64,000 bases of DNA from Wocania_A spongiicola (GTDB lineage: Bacteria; Bacteroidota; Bacteroidia; Flavobacteriales; Flavobacteriaceae). Below are positions 51,783 to 59,849 of the stretch, in pieces; within the stretch, counting starts at the first letter, position 1, and each line of letters begins with the position of its first letter. The stretch spans positions 186,001 to 250,000 of the forward strand of contig NZ_JAMFLZ010000001.1 in assembly GCF_023502325.1 (NCBI RefSeq), written 5' to 3'. A program made the translations under genes and the position numbers. The notes under the pieces are model-generated. The model did not search any database. It was not told where the DNA came from and worked only from the letters and a program-made list of their open reading frames with translations.

Positions 51783-53224
51783 TGCCAATAAGAAAAAAAA
51801 CCAAAATAGTAGCCACACTAGGACCCGCTACAAGCACAAAAGAAGTTTTAAAAGGAATGCTTGAAGAAGGCGTTGATGTTTTTAGAATTAACTTTTCTCA
51901 TGCTGATTATAAAGATGTTGAAGACCGTATTAAAATGATACGAGCACTAAACAAAGAGTTTGGTTATACAGCAGCAATTCTGGCTGATTTACAAGGACCA
52001 AAGCTTCGAGTAGGAGTTATGAAAGAAGAAGTTGTTGTGCATGTAGATGACGAAATAATTTTTGCTACAGGCGAACGTTTTGAAGGAACAAAAGAGCGTG
52101 TTTATATGACCTATGATAGGTTTCCGCAAGATGCAAAACCTGGAGAACGTATTCTTTTAGATGACGGAAAATTAATTTTTGAAGTTGTTTCTACAGATAA
52201 AAAGAGAGAAGTAAAAGCGCGTGTTATTCAAGGCGGACCATTAAAATCTAAAAAAGGGGTTAACCTTCCTAATACTGATATATCTCAACCTGCTTTAACA
52301 AAAAAAGATATCGACGACGCTATTTTTGCTATTAGTCAAGATGTAGATTGGATAGCATTATCGTTTGTACGCCATGCAGAAGATTTAATGCAACTACGCG
52401 ATTTAATTAGCGAACATAGCGAGCATAAAATTCCTATTGTTGCTAAAATAGAAAAACCAGAAGCTGTTGAAAATATTGATAAAATTGTAGCACATTGCGA
52501 TGGGTTAATGGTAGCTCGTGGAGATTTAGGTGTTGAAGTTCCTGCAGAAAAAGTGCCTCTTATTCAAAAACAATTAGTGTTAAGAGCAAAAAAAGCAAGG
52601 ATTCCAGTAATTATTGCTACCCAAATGATGGAAACCATGATTTCCAGTTTAACACCAACGAGAGCTGAGGTAAACGATGTTGCCAATTCAGTTATGGATG
52701 GCGCAGATGCAGTAATGCTTTCTGGCGAAACCTCTGTAGGGAGTTACCCTGTACAGGTTATAAAACAAATGGCAGATATTCTTAAAAGTGTCGAAAATTC
52801 AGATTTAATACAAGTACCGCAATTACCACCGCATATTCGAACCAATCGTTATATAACAAAATCAATTTGTTATCATGCAGCACTTATGGCTAACGAAATT
52901 AATGCAAAAGCTATTTCAACTTTAACGAATAGTGGTTATACGGCATTTCAAATTTCGGCTTGGAGACCATCGTCACATATTTTAGTTTTTACATCAAACA
53001 AGCGTATTTTAACACGTTTAAGCTTGCTTTGGGGTGTAAAAGCATTTTATTACGATAAGTTTGTAAGTACTGATGAAACCATTGAAGATGTAAATGCCAT
53101 AGCTTGCAAAAAAGGTTACTTAGAAGTTGGTGATATGCTAATAAGTCTAGCCGCTATGCCAATAAAAGAGAAGGGTATGGTAAATACCTTGCGCGTTACT
53201 GAAATTACAAGCTGTAGTCTGTAA
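51782..53224 (+). CDS. pyk: pyruvate kinase
   Basis: 480 residues. Substrate and metal site in IVAKIEKPEAVENID; catalytic signature VIIATQMMETMISSLTPTRA; K+ site near FRINFSHADY; a regulatory C-domain follows. It makes ATP and pyruvate from phosphoenolpyruvate. It is translationally coupled to the IPExxxVDY gene. Downstream lies the first palindrome of the cassette-like region. Confidence 0.97.
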   Translation: MPIRKKTKIVATLGPATSTKEVLKGMLEEGVDVFRINFSHADYKDVEDRIKMIRALNKEFGYTAAILADLQGPKLRVGVMKEEVVVHVDDEIIFATGERFEGTKERVYMTYDRFPQDAKPGERILLDDGKLIFEVVSTDKKREVKARVIQGGPLKSKKGVNLPNTDISQPALTKKDIDDAIFAISQDVDWIALSFVRHAEDLMQLRDLISEHSEHKIPIVAKIEKPEAVENIDKIVAHCDGLMVARGDLGVEVPAEKVPLIQKQLVLRAKKARIPVIIATQMMETMISSLTPTRAEVNDVANSVMDGADAVMLSGETSVGSYPVQVIKQMADILKSVENSDLIQVPQLPPHIRTNRYITKSICYHAALMANEINAKAISTLTNSGYTAFQISAWRPSSHILVFTSNKRILTRLSLLWGVKAFYYDKFVSTDETIEDVNAIACKKGYLEVGDMLISLAAMPIKEKGMVNTLRVTEITSCSL

Positions 53225-53230
53225 TATTTT

Positions 53231-53312
53231 GGCGTTAACTTAATGCCGTTGAGCGGTTTAGTGTATGATTTGATTTCGTTGCGTGTTAAAGCAACTATAT
53301 ACGTTGTTAGCA
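53231..53312 (-). repeat. attC-like palindrome 1
   Basis: On the minus strand it starts TGCTAACAACG right after the outer-membrane protein gene. Inner pairs: GTTGC/GCAAC and GTGTAT/ATATAC (one G-T). Its far end, beside pyk, is degenerate. It is the terminal site of the putative cassette array. Confidence 0.45.
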
Positions 53313-53326
53313 AGTGTTATTATTCG

Positions 53327-53968
53327 TCAAATTGAATTTTTTCCACCACCAATTGTAAATCCAATGGAAAGTCCAAGATAACTATTATCTATTGTGCCTA
53401 TTGTTTGTCCATTAGGTATCTTAATATCAGCTTTCGGGATAAAATTATACTCTAAACCATATCTTGTATTTCTAATTTCAAGCCCACCTCTTAATAGAAA
53501 GCCCAACTTATTCTTCACGCTTCCTTCCAATATATCTGTAGAACCACTATTTCGGTCAGAAATATCTATATCATTAAACAAATAATACCCCAGACCTAAC
53601 CCTACGTATGGACGATGGTTTTTTGCATTCAGATAATAATCATAAGTTGAGACAAAAGAAATGATACTATTATCATCTAATTCATCTATAAAAAATGATG
53701 TACTATTATCAATCCTAATTTTTTGAGGATTTATTGCAATTCCAAACCTTAACCCAATTACAGTATTTTCTGAAGCTTTAACTTTAGGTTCAATATTGAG
53801 CAATAAACCTAAATTATCAGAGTCAGTTTTTAAAAGAACTCCAGGTTCTATTCTAAATGTTACTTGGGCATTTAAATTGAGCAAACAAAACAATGCTGTT
53901 AGTAGTAATAACTTTTTCTTTAGGATAGTATTTTTATTGTAGAAAAAATCAAATTGAAAAACATTCAT
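53327..53968 (-). CDS. outer-membrane beta-barrel protein
   Basis: About 213 residues from the ATG at 53968; the longer frame begins with TTG. Signal peptide (KKKLLLLTALFCLLNLNAQ), then an 8- to 10-strand barrel with alternating hydrophobic strands (HRPYVGLGLGYYLF, SYLGLSIGFTIGG). Length and style fit small porin-like OM proteins. It is the last gene of the cassette-like array and has its own flanking palindromes. No specific function is recognisable. Confidence 0.75.
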   Translation of the reverse strand: MNVFQFDFFYNKNTILKKKLLLLTALFCLLNLNAQVTFRIEPGVLLKTDSDNLGLLLNIEPKVKASENTVIGLRFGIAINPQKIRIDNSTSFFIDELDDNSIISFVSTYDYYLNAKNHRPYVGLGLGYYLFNDIDISDRNSGSTDILEGSVKNKLGFLLRGGLEIRNTRYGLEYNFIPKADIKIPNGQTIGTIDNSYLGLSIGFTIGGGKNSI

Positions 53969-54024
53969 TGACTTATGATATTTGGTTGTCAAATTTAGAA
54001 CGCAAGTTTTTCTTTATAATTGTT

Positions 54025-54092
54025 GCTAACGGCCTTGTATATGAAAAGTAACGGGTTTTCTTTAAACACTATTTTTTATATGCGTTGTTAGC
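54025..54092 (-). repeat. attC-like palindrome 2
   Basis: Plus-strand ends GCTAACGG and CGTTGTTAGC frame an imperfect 68-bp palindrome (GTATATGAAAAGT opposite ACTATTTTTTATATGC). On the minus strand it reads GCTAACAACGC to GGCCGTTAGC, like the outer cores of class 1 integron attC sites (CTAACAA to CGTTAG). Confidence 0.6.
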
Positions 54093-54099
54093 ATACATT

Positions 54100-55095
54100 T
54101 TATTCTCCGTTTACCCAATTTAGAAAGTCTAGAAAAACATCGTTCCAGTGTTTTTCAAACTTTCCTTTTCCAATTTCTTTTCCAAATCCGTGGTCTAAAT
54201 CTGGATAAACTTTAAATGTTAAGTTATCTTTTTGTTTCCTTATAAATTCTATTGGAATTAAGTAAGCTGATTCAAGTGCTACGGCTCGGTCTTTTGTACC
54301 AATGGCGACAAATATAGGTTTTGATATCTTTATTAGGTTATCGATGGGAGGTTCTGAAAAAGTGCTCCACCGATTATAACTGTTATTTTTGCCTGCCCAA
54401 AATTTGTCTGTTGATTTTGGGTCTGCCATTATCTTTTTTAAATCTTCAAAGATTGAATTTATTTCTTTCAGAGCTTCTTCTTCGCTAATTTGACCTTTAT
54501 CTACTTTTTTTCTTACGAAAGTAATGAAGTCAATAAATTGTGTATTTCCTCCACCTGACCAATAGCCAAAGTGCGTAATGTTTTTATTTATGGTTCCTAA
54601 TTTGGCAATTACATCACTTCCTTCAGAATGCCCAAGCGCGATAATTTTTCCAAAATGATTTTTATGTTTCTCTGTTAAGTTATTGATTACTTGGTCGGTT
54701 TGGAAAGTTCGATAATCTAATGTTTGATTTTCATAATATGATTTTGGAATTGGAAATTTTTCATCCATTTTTGTCAGGAAAGGAAATCCTTTTTTTGATA
54801 TTACTACAAACAAGTAGTCATCAGGTAATAAACTAAAATCGAAGGGAATGACAGTCCCAACATAGTTTTTTCCGTCTTTTTCCATTGTTTGATAAAGAGA
54901 CTTAGCACTTGATCCTTGAACATATACCAAAAGAGTTTTTGTAGAGTCTATACTCTTTTTTGAAAAGGTGTGGTAGTTTATTGTATCATTATTTACTATA
55001 ACTGAATAATGTTTAAACGATTTTAACACTTTCATTTTCTGCCCAAAAGAAGAGGTGTAAATGCTTAAGAATAGAAACATTGTGAAGAATCTCAT
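54100..55095 (-). CDS. secreted alpha/beta hydrolase
   Basis: 331 residues with a signal peptide (FFTMFLFLSIYTSSFGQ). Nucleophile elbow ALGHSEGSDV (Ser ~155), acid probably in AIGTKDRAV (~265) and His in PDLDHGFGKE (~305). It resembles bacterial secreted serine hydrolases/esterases of unknown substrate. It belongs to the cassette-like array, and no attC-like site separates it from the VOC gene upstream. Confidence 0.8.
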   Translation of the reverse strand: MRFFTMFLFLSIYTSSFGQKMKVLKSFKHYSVIVNNDTINYHTFSKKSIDSTKTLLVYVQGSSAKSLYQTMEKDGKNYVGTVIPFDFSLLPDDYLFVVISKKGFPFLTKMDEKFPIPKSYYENQTLDYRTFQTDQVINNLTEKHKNHFGKIIALGHSEGSDVIAKLGTINKNITHFGYWSGGGNTQFIDFITFVRKKVDKGQISEEEALKEINSIFEDLKKIMADPKSTDKFWAGKNNSYNRWSTFSEPPIDNLIKISKPIFVAIGTKDRAVALESAYLIPIEFIRKQKDNLTFKVYPDLDHGFGKEIGKGKFEKHWNDVFLDFLNWVNGE

Positions 55096-55152
55096 TTTGT
55101 TTACTTTTTTAATTTAAAGACTTAGAAAAAAACTATATGTTGCAAACCTTAT

Positions 55153-55503
55153 TTAAATGCTTTGTCCAAAGGTTAACAGGTTAGTATCTGGATCAAGTAA
55201 TGAGAACTCCTTTTGGCCCCAAGGTTTTGATTTCAATTTCCCGTTTGGATGTATTTTTATTTTATCGTTTAATAATGTTTGGTAAAAATTGTCGATGCCA
55301 TTGGTCCTAATATAAACTTGTCCGTAATTTTCTTTAGGGTTAAGTTCCTTGAATTCAAAGAAATGAATTTCTATTTTATCTTTTCGAACCATTAAATACG
55401 CTTCATAATCGCCTATTTCTTTAAAGCCTAACTTATCTATATAAAATGCTCTGGTAACATTTTTGTCACGCATTGGTAATTTCGGAATGATATCAGTCAA
55501 CAT
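55153..55503 (-). CDS. VOC family protein (bleomycin-resistance/glyoxalase type)
   Basis: 116 residues, one complete vicinal-oxygen-chelate domain: LPMRDKNVTRAFYIDKLGF at the start, IEIHFFEFKELNP in the middle and EFSLLDPDTNLLTFGQSI at the end. This length fits bleomycin-binding proteins that sequester the drug, frequent cargo of integron cassettes. No drug can be assigned. It follows the attC-like site at 55535. Confidence 0.88.
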   Translation of the reverse strand: MLTDIIPKLPMRDKNVTRAFYIDKLGFKEIGDYEAYLMVRKDKIEIHFFEFKELNPKENYGQVYIRTNGIDNFYQTLLNDKIKIHPNGKLKSKPWGQKEFSLLDPDTNLLTFGQSI

Positions 55504-55534
55504 AATTTCAAGATTAGTATTTGTAATTCGGTTT

Positions 55535-55597
55535 TAACGGTTACGGCTAAAAAGCGTTGCTGTCCCAGAGGGCAGCTATGATTTTAGCCATTGTTAG
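55535..55597 (-). repeat. attC-like palindrome 3
   Basis: TAACGGTTACGGCTAAAA opposite TTTTAGCCATTGTTAG: an 8-bp perfect GGCTAAAA/TTTTAGCC stem, an inner GCTG(T)CCC/GGGCAGC hairpin and TAAC/GTTA ends. It lies between two minus-strand genes. Confidence 0.6.
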
Positions 55598-55605
55598 TTG
55601 TAGTT

Positions 55606-56208
55606 TTATTTTAATTTATGCTTAATATGTTTTAAGTCAGATTTTTTAATTGTCAAATCACTTGTCTTTTCATGTATACTAGCTATCATTTTTAAATAAT
55701 CAGTATCATTAGTAAGCTTTAAAAGTTCTATGTATCTATTCAATAACGATAACGATTTTGTTCTCCAATTAGATAAATCTCCAATAGGATGATATGAATT
55801 AGTTTTTTGATATTCTTTTAAATTGAAAGAAACCATTTGTTCAGTAGTAATTTCTGGATAGTCTTCTTTTACTCTTTTTAAGCATTTCAAAGTGTCTTCA
55901 ATTTTAAATCTTATATCTCTTTCACAAAGTACTTTTAGAAGTAACAACTCGTTATGTTTTATAAAATATTCGGCTAAAGGTTTTGTAAAATCTTCATATG
56001 AAAACCAACCTCCGTGGGCGCAAGAAATAAGTTCCTTATATTTTTTTTCATCTTTCCATTTTTCAACAGTAATATCACGAATTATATTATACTCTTTCAG
56101 TCTTTTTTCTTGCTCTTCCTTGGTTGTCGTTGATGAATTATATGTAAAAGCCATATTATTTGACTTATAATATTTTTCAATCTCTTTATCTAATTTAGTA
56201 TAACTCAT
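55606..56208 (-). CDS. hypothetical protein
   Basis: 200 residues, no signal peptide or membrane segment, almost all alpha-helical by composition, with strongly charged ends (DLTIKKSDLKHIKHKLK). No motif recognised. It carries ISCAHGGWFSYED in the middle, but I cannot link this to a family. It is bounded by attC-like sites on both sides, so it is probably a mobile cassette gene. Confidence 0.7.
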   Translation of the reverse strand: MSYTKLDKEIEKYYKSNNMAFTYNSSTTTKEEQEKRLKEYNIIRDITVEKWKDEKKYKELISCAHGGWFSYEDFTKPLAEYFIKHNELLLLKVLCERDIRFKIEDTLKCLKRVKEDYPEITTEQMVSFNLKEYQKTNSYHPIGDLSNWRTKSLSLLNRYIELLKLTNDTDYLKMIASIHEKTSDLTIKKSDLKHIKHKLK

Positions 56209-56235
56209 TTAATGATTCATTGAGTTTTAATTACA

Positions 56236-56369
56236 GCTAACGGCTTCGGCTATGATTTCGTTACGGACATTTCCAACGGAAATTGTCCGTGTGAAATCCA
56301 GTTGTGTTAATGTTTACTAGGTTTAAAGTTAGTAAGAATGTAGCAATGAATTATAGCCATTGTTGTAAA
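56236..56369 (-). repeat. attC-like palindrome 4
   Basis: GCTAACGGCTTCGGCTATGA at one end faces AATTATAGCCATTGTTGTAA at the other. Inside, ACGGACATTTCC and GGAAATTGTCCGT form a 12-bp hairpin with one bulged base. The segment TTCGGCTATGATTTCGTT recurs in palindrome 7. Confidence 0.6.
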
Positions 56370-56377
56370 CAGTACTT

Positions 56378-56917
56378 TTATTTCCATTTAGCAATTAATT
56401 CAGTCACACCTTTTTTTATTCCATTATAAAATTCTCCATTTTTAAATTCAGGTATAATTGTTTCGTCAATTACTTTTTTACAAATTTCGTCCGTTAAAAT
56501 CAGCTCAGTTCCGCAACCTGTTGCAATCCCGATTTGTCGACAAGGATTGCAAACAACAATTGTCAATCCATTATTTTTTTCCGCATTTCCAATTCCCCAT
56601 TCATTTCCCAAGTCAGTTGCGTATTCTTGAATGTTTTGATATTGGTTTATGCTATCAATTGTTACAACAACGATTTGTCTCGTAGTTTCAATATCATAGA
56701 CATAAAGTACTTTCGATAATTCAGCCCGTTGTGATTCCGTAAATATTTTTCCGTAATCGTTTATAATTCCGATTGGTTTTGGAAAAGTTCTTTTTACTGT
56801 TTCCGAAGAGTTAATTTCAGTAGTTAGTTTTTTTGTTTCATTTTCTTGCGCTGAACCTTTGCAAGAAAGCAAATTCAAAGTCAGAAATAGAATTAATATT
56901 TTAGTTCCAATTTTCAT
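56378..56917 (-). CDS. TPM domain lipoprotein
   Basis: 179 residues with lipobox LNLLSCKGS. The TPM fold (~45-175) shows YGKIFTESQRAELSKVL, TTRQIVVVTIDSI, GNEWGIGNAEKNNGLTIVV and CRQIGIATG, as in YgcG/Rv-type TPM proteins with phosphatase-like or membrane-repair roles. Its acceptor is unknown. It lies between two attC-like sites. Confidence 0.85.
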   Translation of the reverse strand: MKIGTKILILFLTLNLLSCKGSAQENETKKLTTEINSSETVKRTFPKPIGIINDYGKIFTESQRAELSKVLYVYDIETTRQIVVVTIDSINQYQNIQEYATDLGNEWGIGNAEKNNGLTIVVCNPCRQIGIATGCGTELILTDEICKKVIDETIIPEFKNGEFYNGIKKGVTELIAKWK

Positions 56918-56925
56918 TTCAGGTA

Positions 56926-57163
56926 TTGTGTATAATGTCCCGTGCAGCCATGCGCTGTTTTGTGAAGTGAAAATAGTGAAACTAATTCACGTAGGAAAAT
57001 GGCGTATAGTTGGCTGTTCTGCGGCGTTTTCGCCGAACGTGTACGTGTGTATGGTTAGTTGTGTTGGCAAGAACTAAGTTAACAAAAGAAAGCGAACCAG
57101 ATGGAAATCCGTAGGGTTTTCCGAGTACACACAAACTAGCAATGAACTATACACGTTGTTGTG
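56926..57163 (-). repeat. attC-like palindrome 5
   Basis: GTGTATAATGTCCCGTGC opposite GAACTATACACGTTGTTG: GTGTATA/TATACAC outer stem, with about 200 bp between. It contains the GCGTTTTCGCCGAAC segment also present in palindrome 7. No gene lies inside. Confidence 0.5.
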
Positions 57164-57183
57164 AAACGTTACATCATAAATGC

Positions 57184-57999
57184 TTACGGCTTTTTATCAT
57201 CGTCATAAATAAATTTCAAACCATCATAAATTCCTTTCCAAATAACTGAGAAGTGTGTTTCATTCTGATATGTATTTATTTTCCAAGCTAAATTTTTAGG
57301 CGCATTAGAATCTAGAGTAGATTTAAACTTAGATATTCCCATTTCGTTAAAATCCTTTCCATCACGTGAACAAATCCAAAGCCTATTTTTCGAATCTGTA
57401 TTCTGCTTAAGTTTTGCGATAGCAATATTGTTAATATAATCATCACCCAATCTTAAAACGGGCTCAATTGAGATATAAGATTTAAATAGGGAAGGGTTTC
57501 TCAAATATGAATATATTGAAAACAGACCTCCTAATGAGCTCCCGTACAAAATATTATTTTGCGGATTAGTTGAGTATTTTTTATTTATTAGAGGTATTAG
57601 TTCATCCTTTAGGAAATTATGAAAATTAATTACTCCTTTGGAAATATGTTGGTTTTTAGTTCTTACTGGAGTAAAATCTCTTCTTCTCATGTTAACTCCG
57701 TCTTTATAGCTATTGGGAATACTTACAATAAGTATATTTTTAGGAATAAATTTTGCGTATTCTAAGAATTCATAAACAGTCTTTGTTAGCGAAGTTGACC
57801 ATTCTCCGTCTAGAACATACAAAACATCAAGTTTTTCATTAGAATTAACATCATATTCTTTTGGAACATTTATTCTAATTTGTCTAAGTTCTTCAAGATG
57901 TTCAGAGTAAATAGAATCATTCTTAACAATATGGTATTGTGCTTGTAATAAAAACGAAGAAAGTAGAAAAAACATGAAACAATTAATTTTCTTTCTCAT
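57184..57999 (-). CDS. secreted esterase (Fes/esterase D-like)
   Basis: 271 residues with a signal peptide (FMFFLLSSFLLQAQ). Alpha/beta fold of the esterase D/IroE type: RINVPKEYD, VLYVLDGEW oxyanion region, nucleophile GSSLGGLFSIY (Ser ~153) and a His near NETHFSVIW at the end. Such enzymes hydrolyse ester bonds in siderophores or acyl sugars; the substrate is unknown. It is flanked by attC-like sites. Confidence 0.85.
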   Translation of the reverse strand: MRKKINCFMFFLLSSFLLQAQYHIVKNDSIYSEHLEELRQIRINVPKEYDVNSNEKLDVLYVLDGEWSTSLTKTVYEFLEYAKFIPKNILIVSIPNSYKDGVNMRRRDFTPVRTKNQHISKGVINFHNFLKDELIPLINKKYSTNPQNNILYGSSLGGLFSIYSYLRNPSLFKSYISIEPVLRLGDDYINNIAIAKLKQNTDSKNRLWICSRDGKDFNEMGISKFKSTLDSNAPKNLAWKINTYQNETHFSVIWKGIYDGLKFIYDDDKKP

Positions 58000-58040
58000 A
58001 AAATATTTGAAGTTTTTTAGAATTTTCTAGTAATGTTTTA

Positions 58041-58236
58041 CAATGTCTCGCGCAGCTGCACAGGACATTCGGCGGTATGTGCCCGATAGGGCTAAATGCC
58101 GCCGAACGGTCTCGTATAACCGTCAGTTACGGGTTAAATCAGCAATTATTTTCGTATTAAACACTGACTTTAGCAATTCTGAGTGGACTCGGACGTAGTC
58201 GAATCCGCCGTAATTGTGGTTATACATTGTTAGCTT
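58041..58236 (-). repeat. attC-like palindrome 6
   Basis: GTATAACCGTCAGTTACGG opposite CCGTAATTGTGGTTATAC, ending in CATTGTTAGC. One side holds a strong hairpin TTCGGCGG/CCGCCGAA with inner GCCC-GATA-GGGC (58068-58106), repeated with one change at 59693-59731. Confidence 0.6.
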
Positions 58237-58249
58237 TTGTACCTTTTTT

Positions 58250-58657
58250 TCATTCGTTAGCTAGTTTATCAAATCCCCATTTCTCAACCTTTTTAATTCT
58301 AAGTATTCTATCCGCAAGTTCAAAATCATACGAACATCTTGAATTATTAAATCCAATCCAGTTCGGAAAGAATTTTTTCGCCATTTTAAAAATCGATTTG
58401 TCAAATTTTTTAGAACGCATAACTCCGACATTATTATCAGGTCCTACAATTAAATTCATTCTATGGTTTATAACGTATTTAAATGCATCTTGCAAATGAT
58501 GATTTCGGCATTCCCATAACCCTTCATCTTCCCAAATAAATGATCCAGACATTGTTTCGTATTCCATTTTTGGGCTATCAATCTTAGATTCTGTTGGTAA
58601 TGTTTCTTTATTTCTAATAAAGGTTATCCAAATCCAAATTTTTAAAATAATATTCAT
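58250..58657 (-). CDS. hypothetical protein
   Basis: 135 residues. The first 14 are hydrophobic (IILKIWIWITFI) and could be a membrane anchor or poor signal; the rest is soluble with several Trp, Arg and Asn residues. No family recognised. It lies between attC-like sites like its neighbours. Confidence 0.65.
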   Translation of the reverse strand: MNIILKIWIWITFIRNKETLPTESKIDSPKMEYETMSGSFIWEDEGLWECRNHHLQDAFKYVINHRMNLIVGPDNNVGVMRSKKFDKSIFKMAKKFFPNWIGFNNSRCSYDFELADRILRIKKVEKWGFDKLANE

Positions 58658-58683
58658 TTTAGTATTGAGTAGGTGTATGAAAA

Positions 58684-58849
58684 CTAATGTCCCGCGCAGC
58701 TAAGCGCCGTTTTCGCCGAACGGTTTCGGCTATGATTTCGTTGCGGGAAGAAAATCAGTATGATTTTCAACCGTAGAAATCAGCCGAAATAAAGTTAGTT
58801 ATTTTGTTTTAGTTTATTCATAGCAATGAATTATAGTCATTGTTGGCTG
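58684..58849 (-). repeat. attC-like palindrome 7
   Basis: CGGTTTCGGCTATGATTTCG opposite CAATGAATTATAGTCATTG, ending TGTTGGCTG. An inner AGAAAATCA/TGATTTTC(A) hairpin is visible. It shares TTCGGCTATGATTTCGTT with palindrome 4. Confidence 0.55.
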
Positions 58850-58852
58850 TTG

Positions 58853-59656
58853 TTATTTACTTTTTTCTCTTTTCAATCTTTTTTTATGCTTTCTCATTAA
58901 TTTTTTATCATTCAACGTATCCCAAAAACAATATTCATATTTTGGAAGAGAAAAATCACTTTCTGAATAAGGCTTGCTAATCATGGACTTTAAAATGTAT
59001 TCAAAATCAATTGCATTTGGTTTTGAGTAATAATTAAGTTTAATGATTTTCTTGAATTCCATCTTTTTTCTTAGAAAATATAGATTTTGAAAAAGCAAAT
59101 TGCTGTTTATGTCAAATATCAATGCATCAGTTAGATTTTTAAACTCGCTTTCCACGAAATAAAGATCAATGAAATAATAATCAGATTTTATAATCTTTAT
59201 CTTCTTACACTCATAACCATTAATTGTAAATATAGAATCACTTTCAAATATTTCGACTTCATCTTTGTAATCAATTAATTTTAAATCAGTAGTGTCGATA
59301 CACTCATATTTAGGTGTATGGGTTATTTTTTTTGCTGAAGCTAAATCAAAGATATATTCAATCTTTTCTTTCTGATAATATGTTTTTCTGATTTTGTAAT
59401 TTCCAAAAACTACTTTAATAGAATCGACTATCTTTCCCTTTCTTTTCAAATGATTATACAATGTCGAATCGTTTACAACAACATGGATAGAGTCTTTGTC
59501 CTTTCGATTTGGGCTTTTAAGTTTCAAATTTTGCTTCTGGCCTTTTTGAATATGAACATTTGTTTTTGTTTCATAAGTCAGAATTCCTTGAAAATCTTGA
59601 GCATTAATAACAGAAATATTTAAAAGAATTAATATTAAAATGTAAATTTTCTTCAT
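58853..59656 (-). CDS. secreted hypothetical protein (GLPGLI-like)
   Basis: 267 residues with a signal peptide ending SVINAQ and the start DFQGILTYETKT, which resembles the opening of GLPGLI-family secreted proteins of Bacteroidetes. A conserved-looking GYECKKIKI segment lies near residue 150 and the C-terminus is very basic (KKLMRKHKKRLKREKSK). Function unknown. It is the first gene of the cassette-like run in transcription order. Confidence 0.7.
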   Translation of the reverse strand: MKKIYILILILLNISVINAQDFQGILTYETKTNVHIQKGQKQNLKLKSPNRKDKDSIHVVVNDSTLYNHLKRKGKIVDSIKVVFGNYKIRKTYYQKEKIEYIFDLASAKKITHTPKYECIDTTDLKLIDYKDEVEIFESDSIFTINGYECKKIKIIKSDYYFIDLYFVESEFKNLTDALIFDINSNLLFQNLYFLRKKMEFKKIIKLNYYSKPNAIDFEYILKSMISKPYSESDFSLPKYEYCFWDTLNDKKLMRKHKKRLKREKSK

Positions 59657-59670
59657 TTGTCTTAATTACA

Positions 59671-59745
59671 GCCAACGTCCCTGCGTGGGACATTCGGCGG
59701 TATGTGCCCGATAGGGCTAAATGTCGCCGAACGTTAGTATAACCA
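59671..59745 (-). repeat. attC-like palindrome 8
   Basis: CCAACGTCCC and GGGAC around 59672-59690, then the TTCGGCGG/TCGCCGAA hairpin (59693-59731) shared with palindrome 6, ending ACGTTAGTATAACC. It marks the upstream border of the array, about 105 bp before the end of dinB. Confidence 0.5.
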
Positions 59746-59849
59746 AACTTATAGAAAAAAGGCCTCATAACCAACCAAAACAGTAGGTTATTGATTACTT
59801 TTTGCACACTTACTTTATAACTGTTTAAATGGAAGTTATATCGCACCTT

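Noticed and set aside
56458..57077. Plus-strand frames opposite the TPM gene and in palindrome 5
   Set aside because: Antisense to a clear lipoprotein gene or inside an inverted repeat, with no family match.
59604..59846. 80-codon minus-strand frame between dinB and the GLPGLI-like gene
   Set aside because: It lies mostly in the palindrome at 59671-59745 and overlaps the start of the real gene; no protein features.
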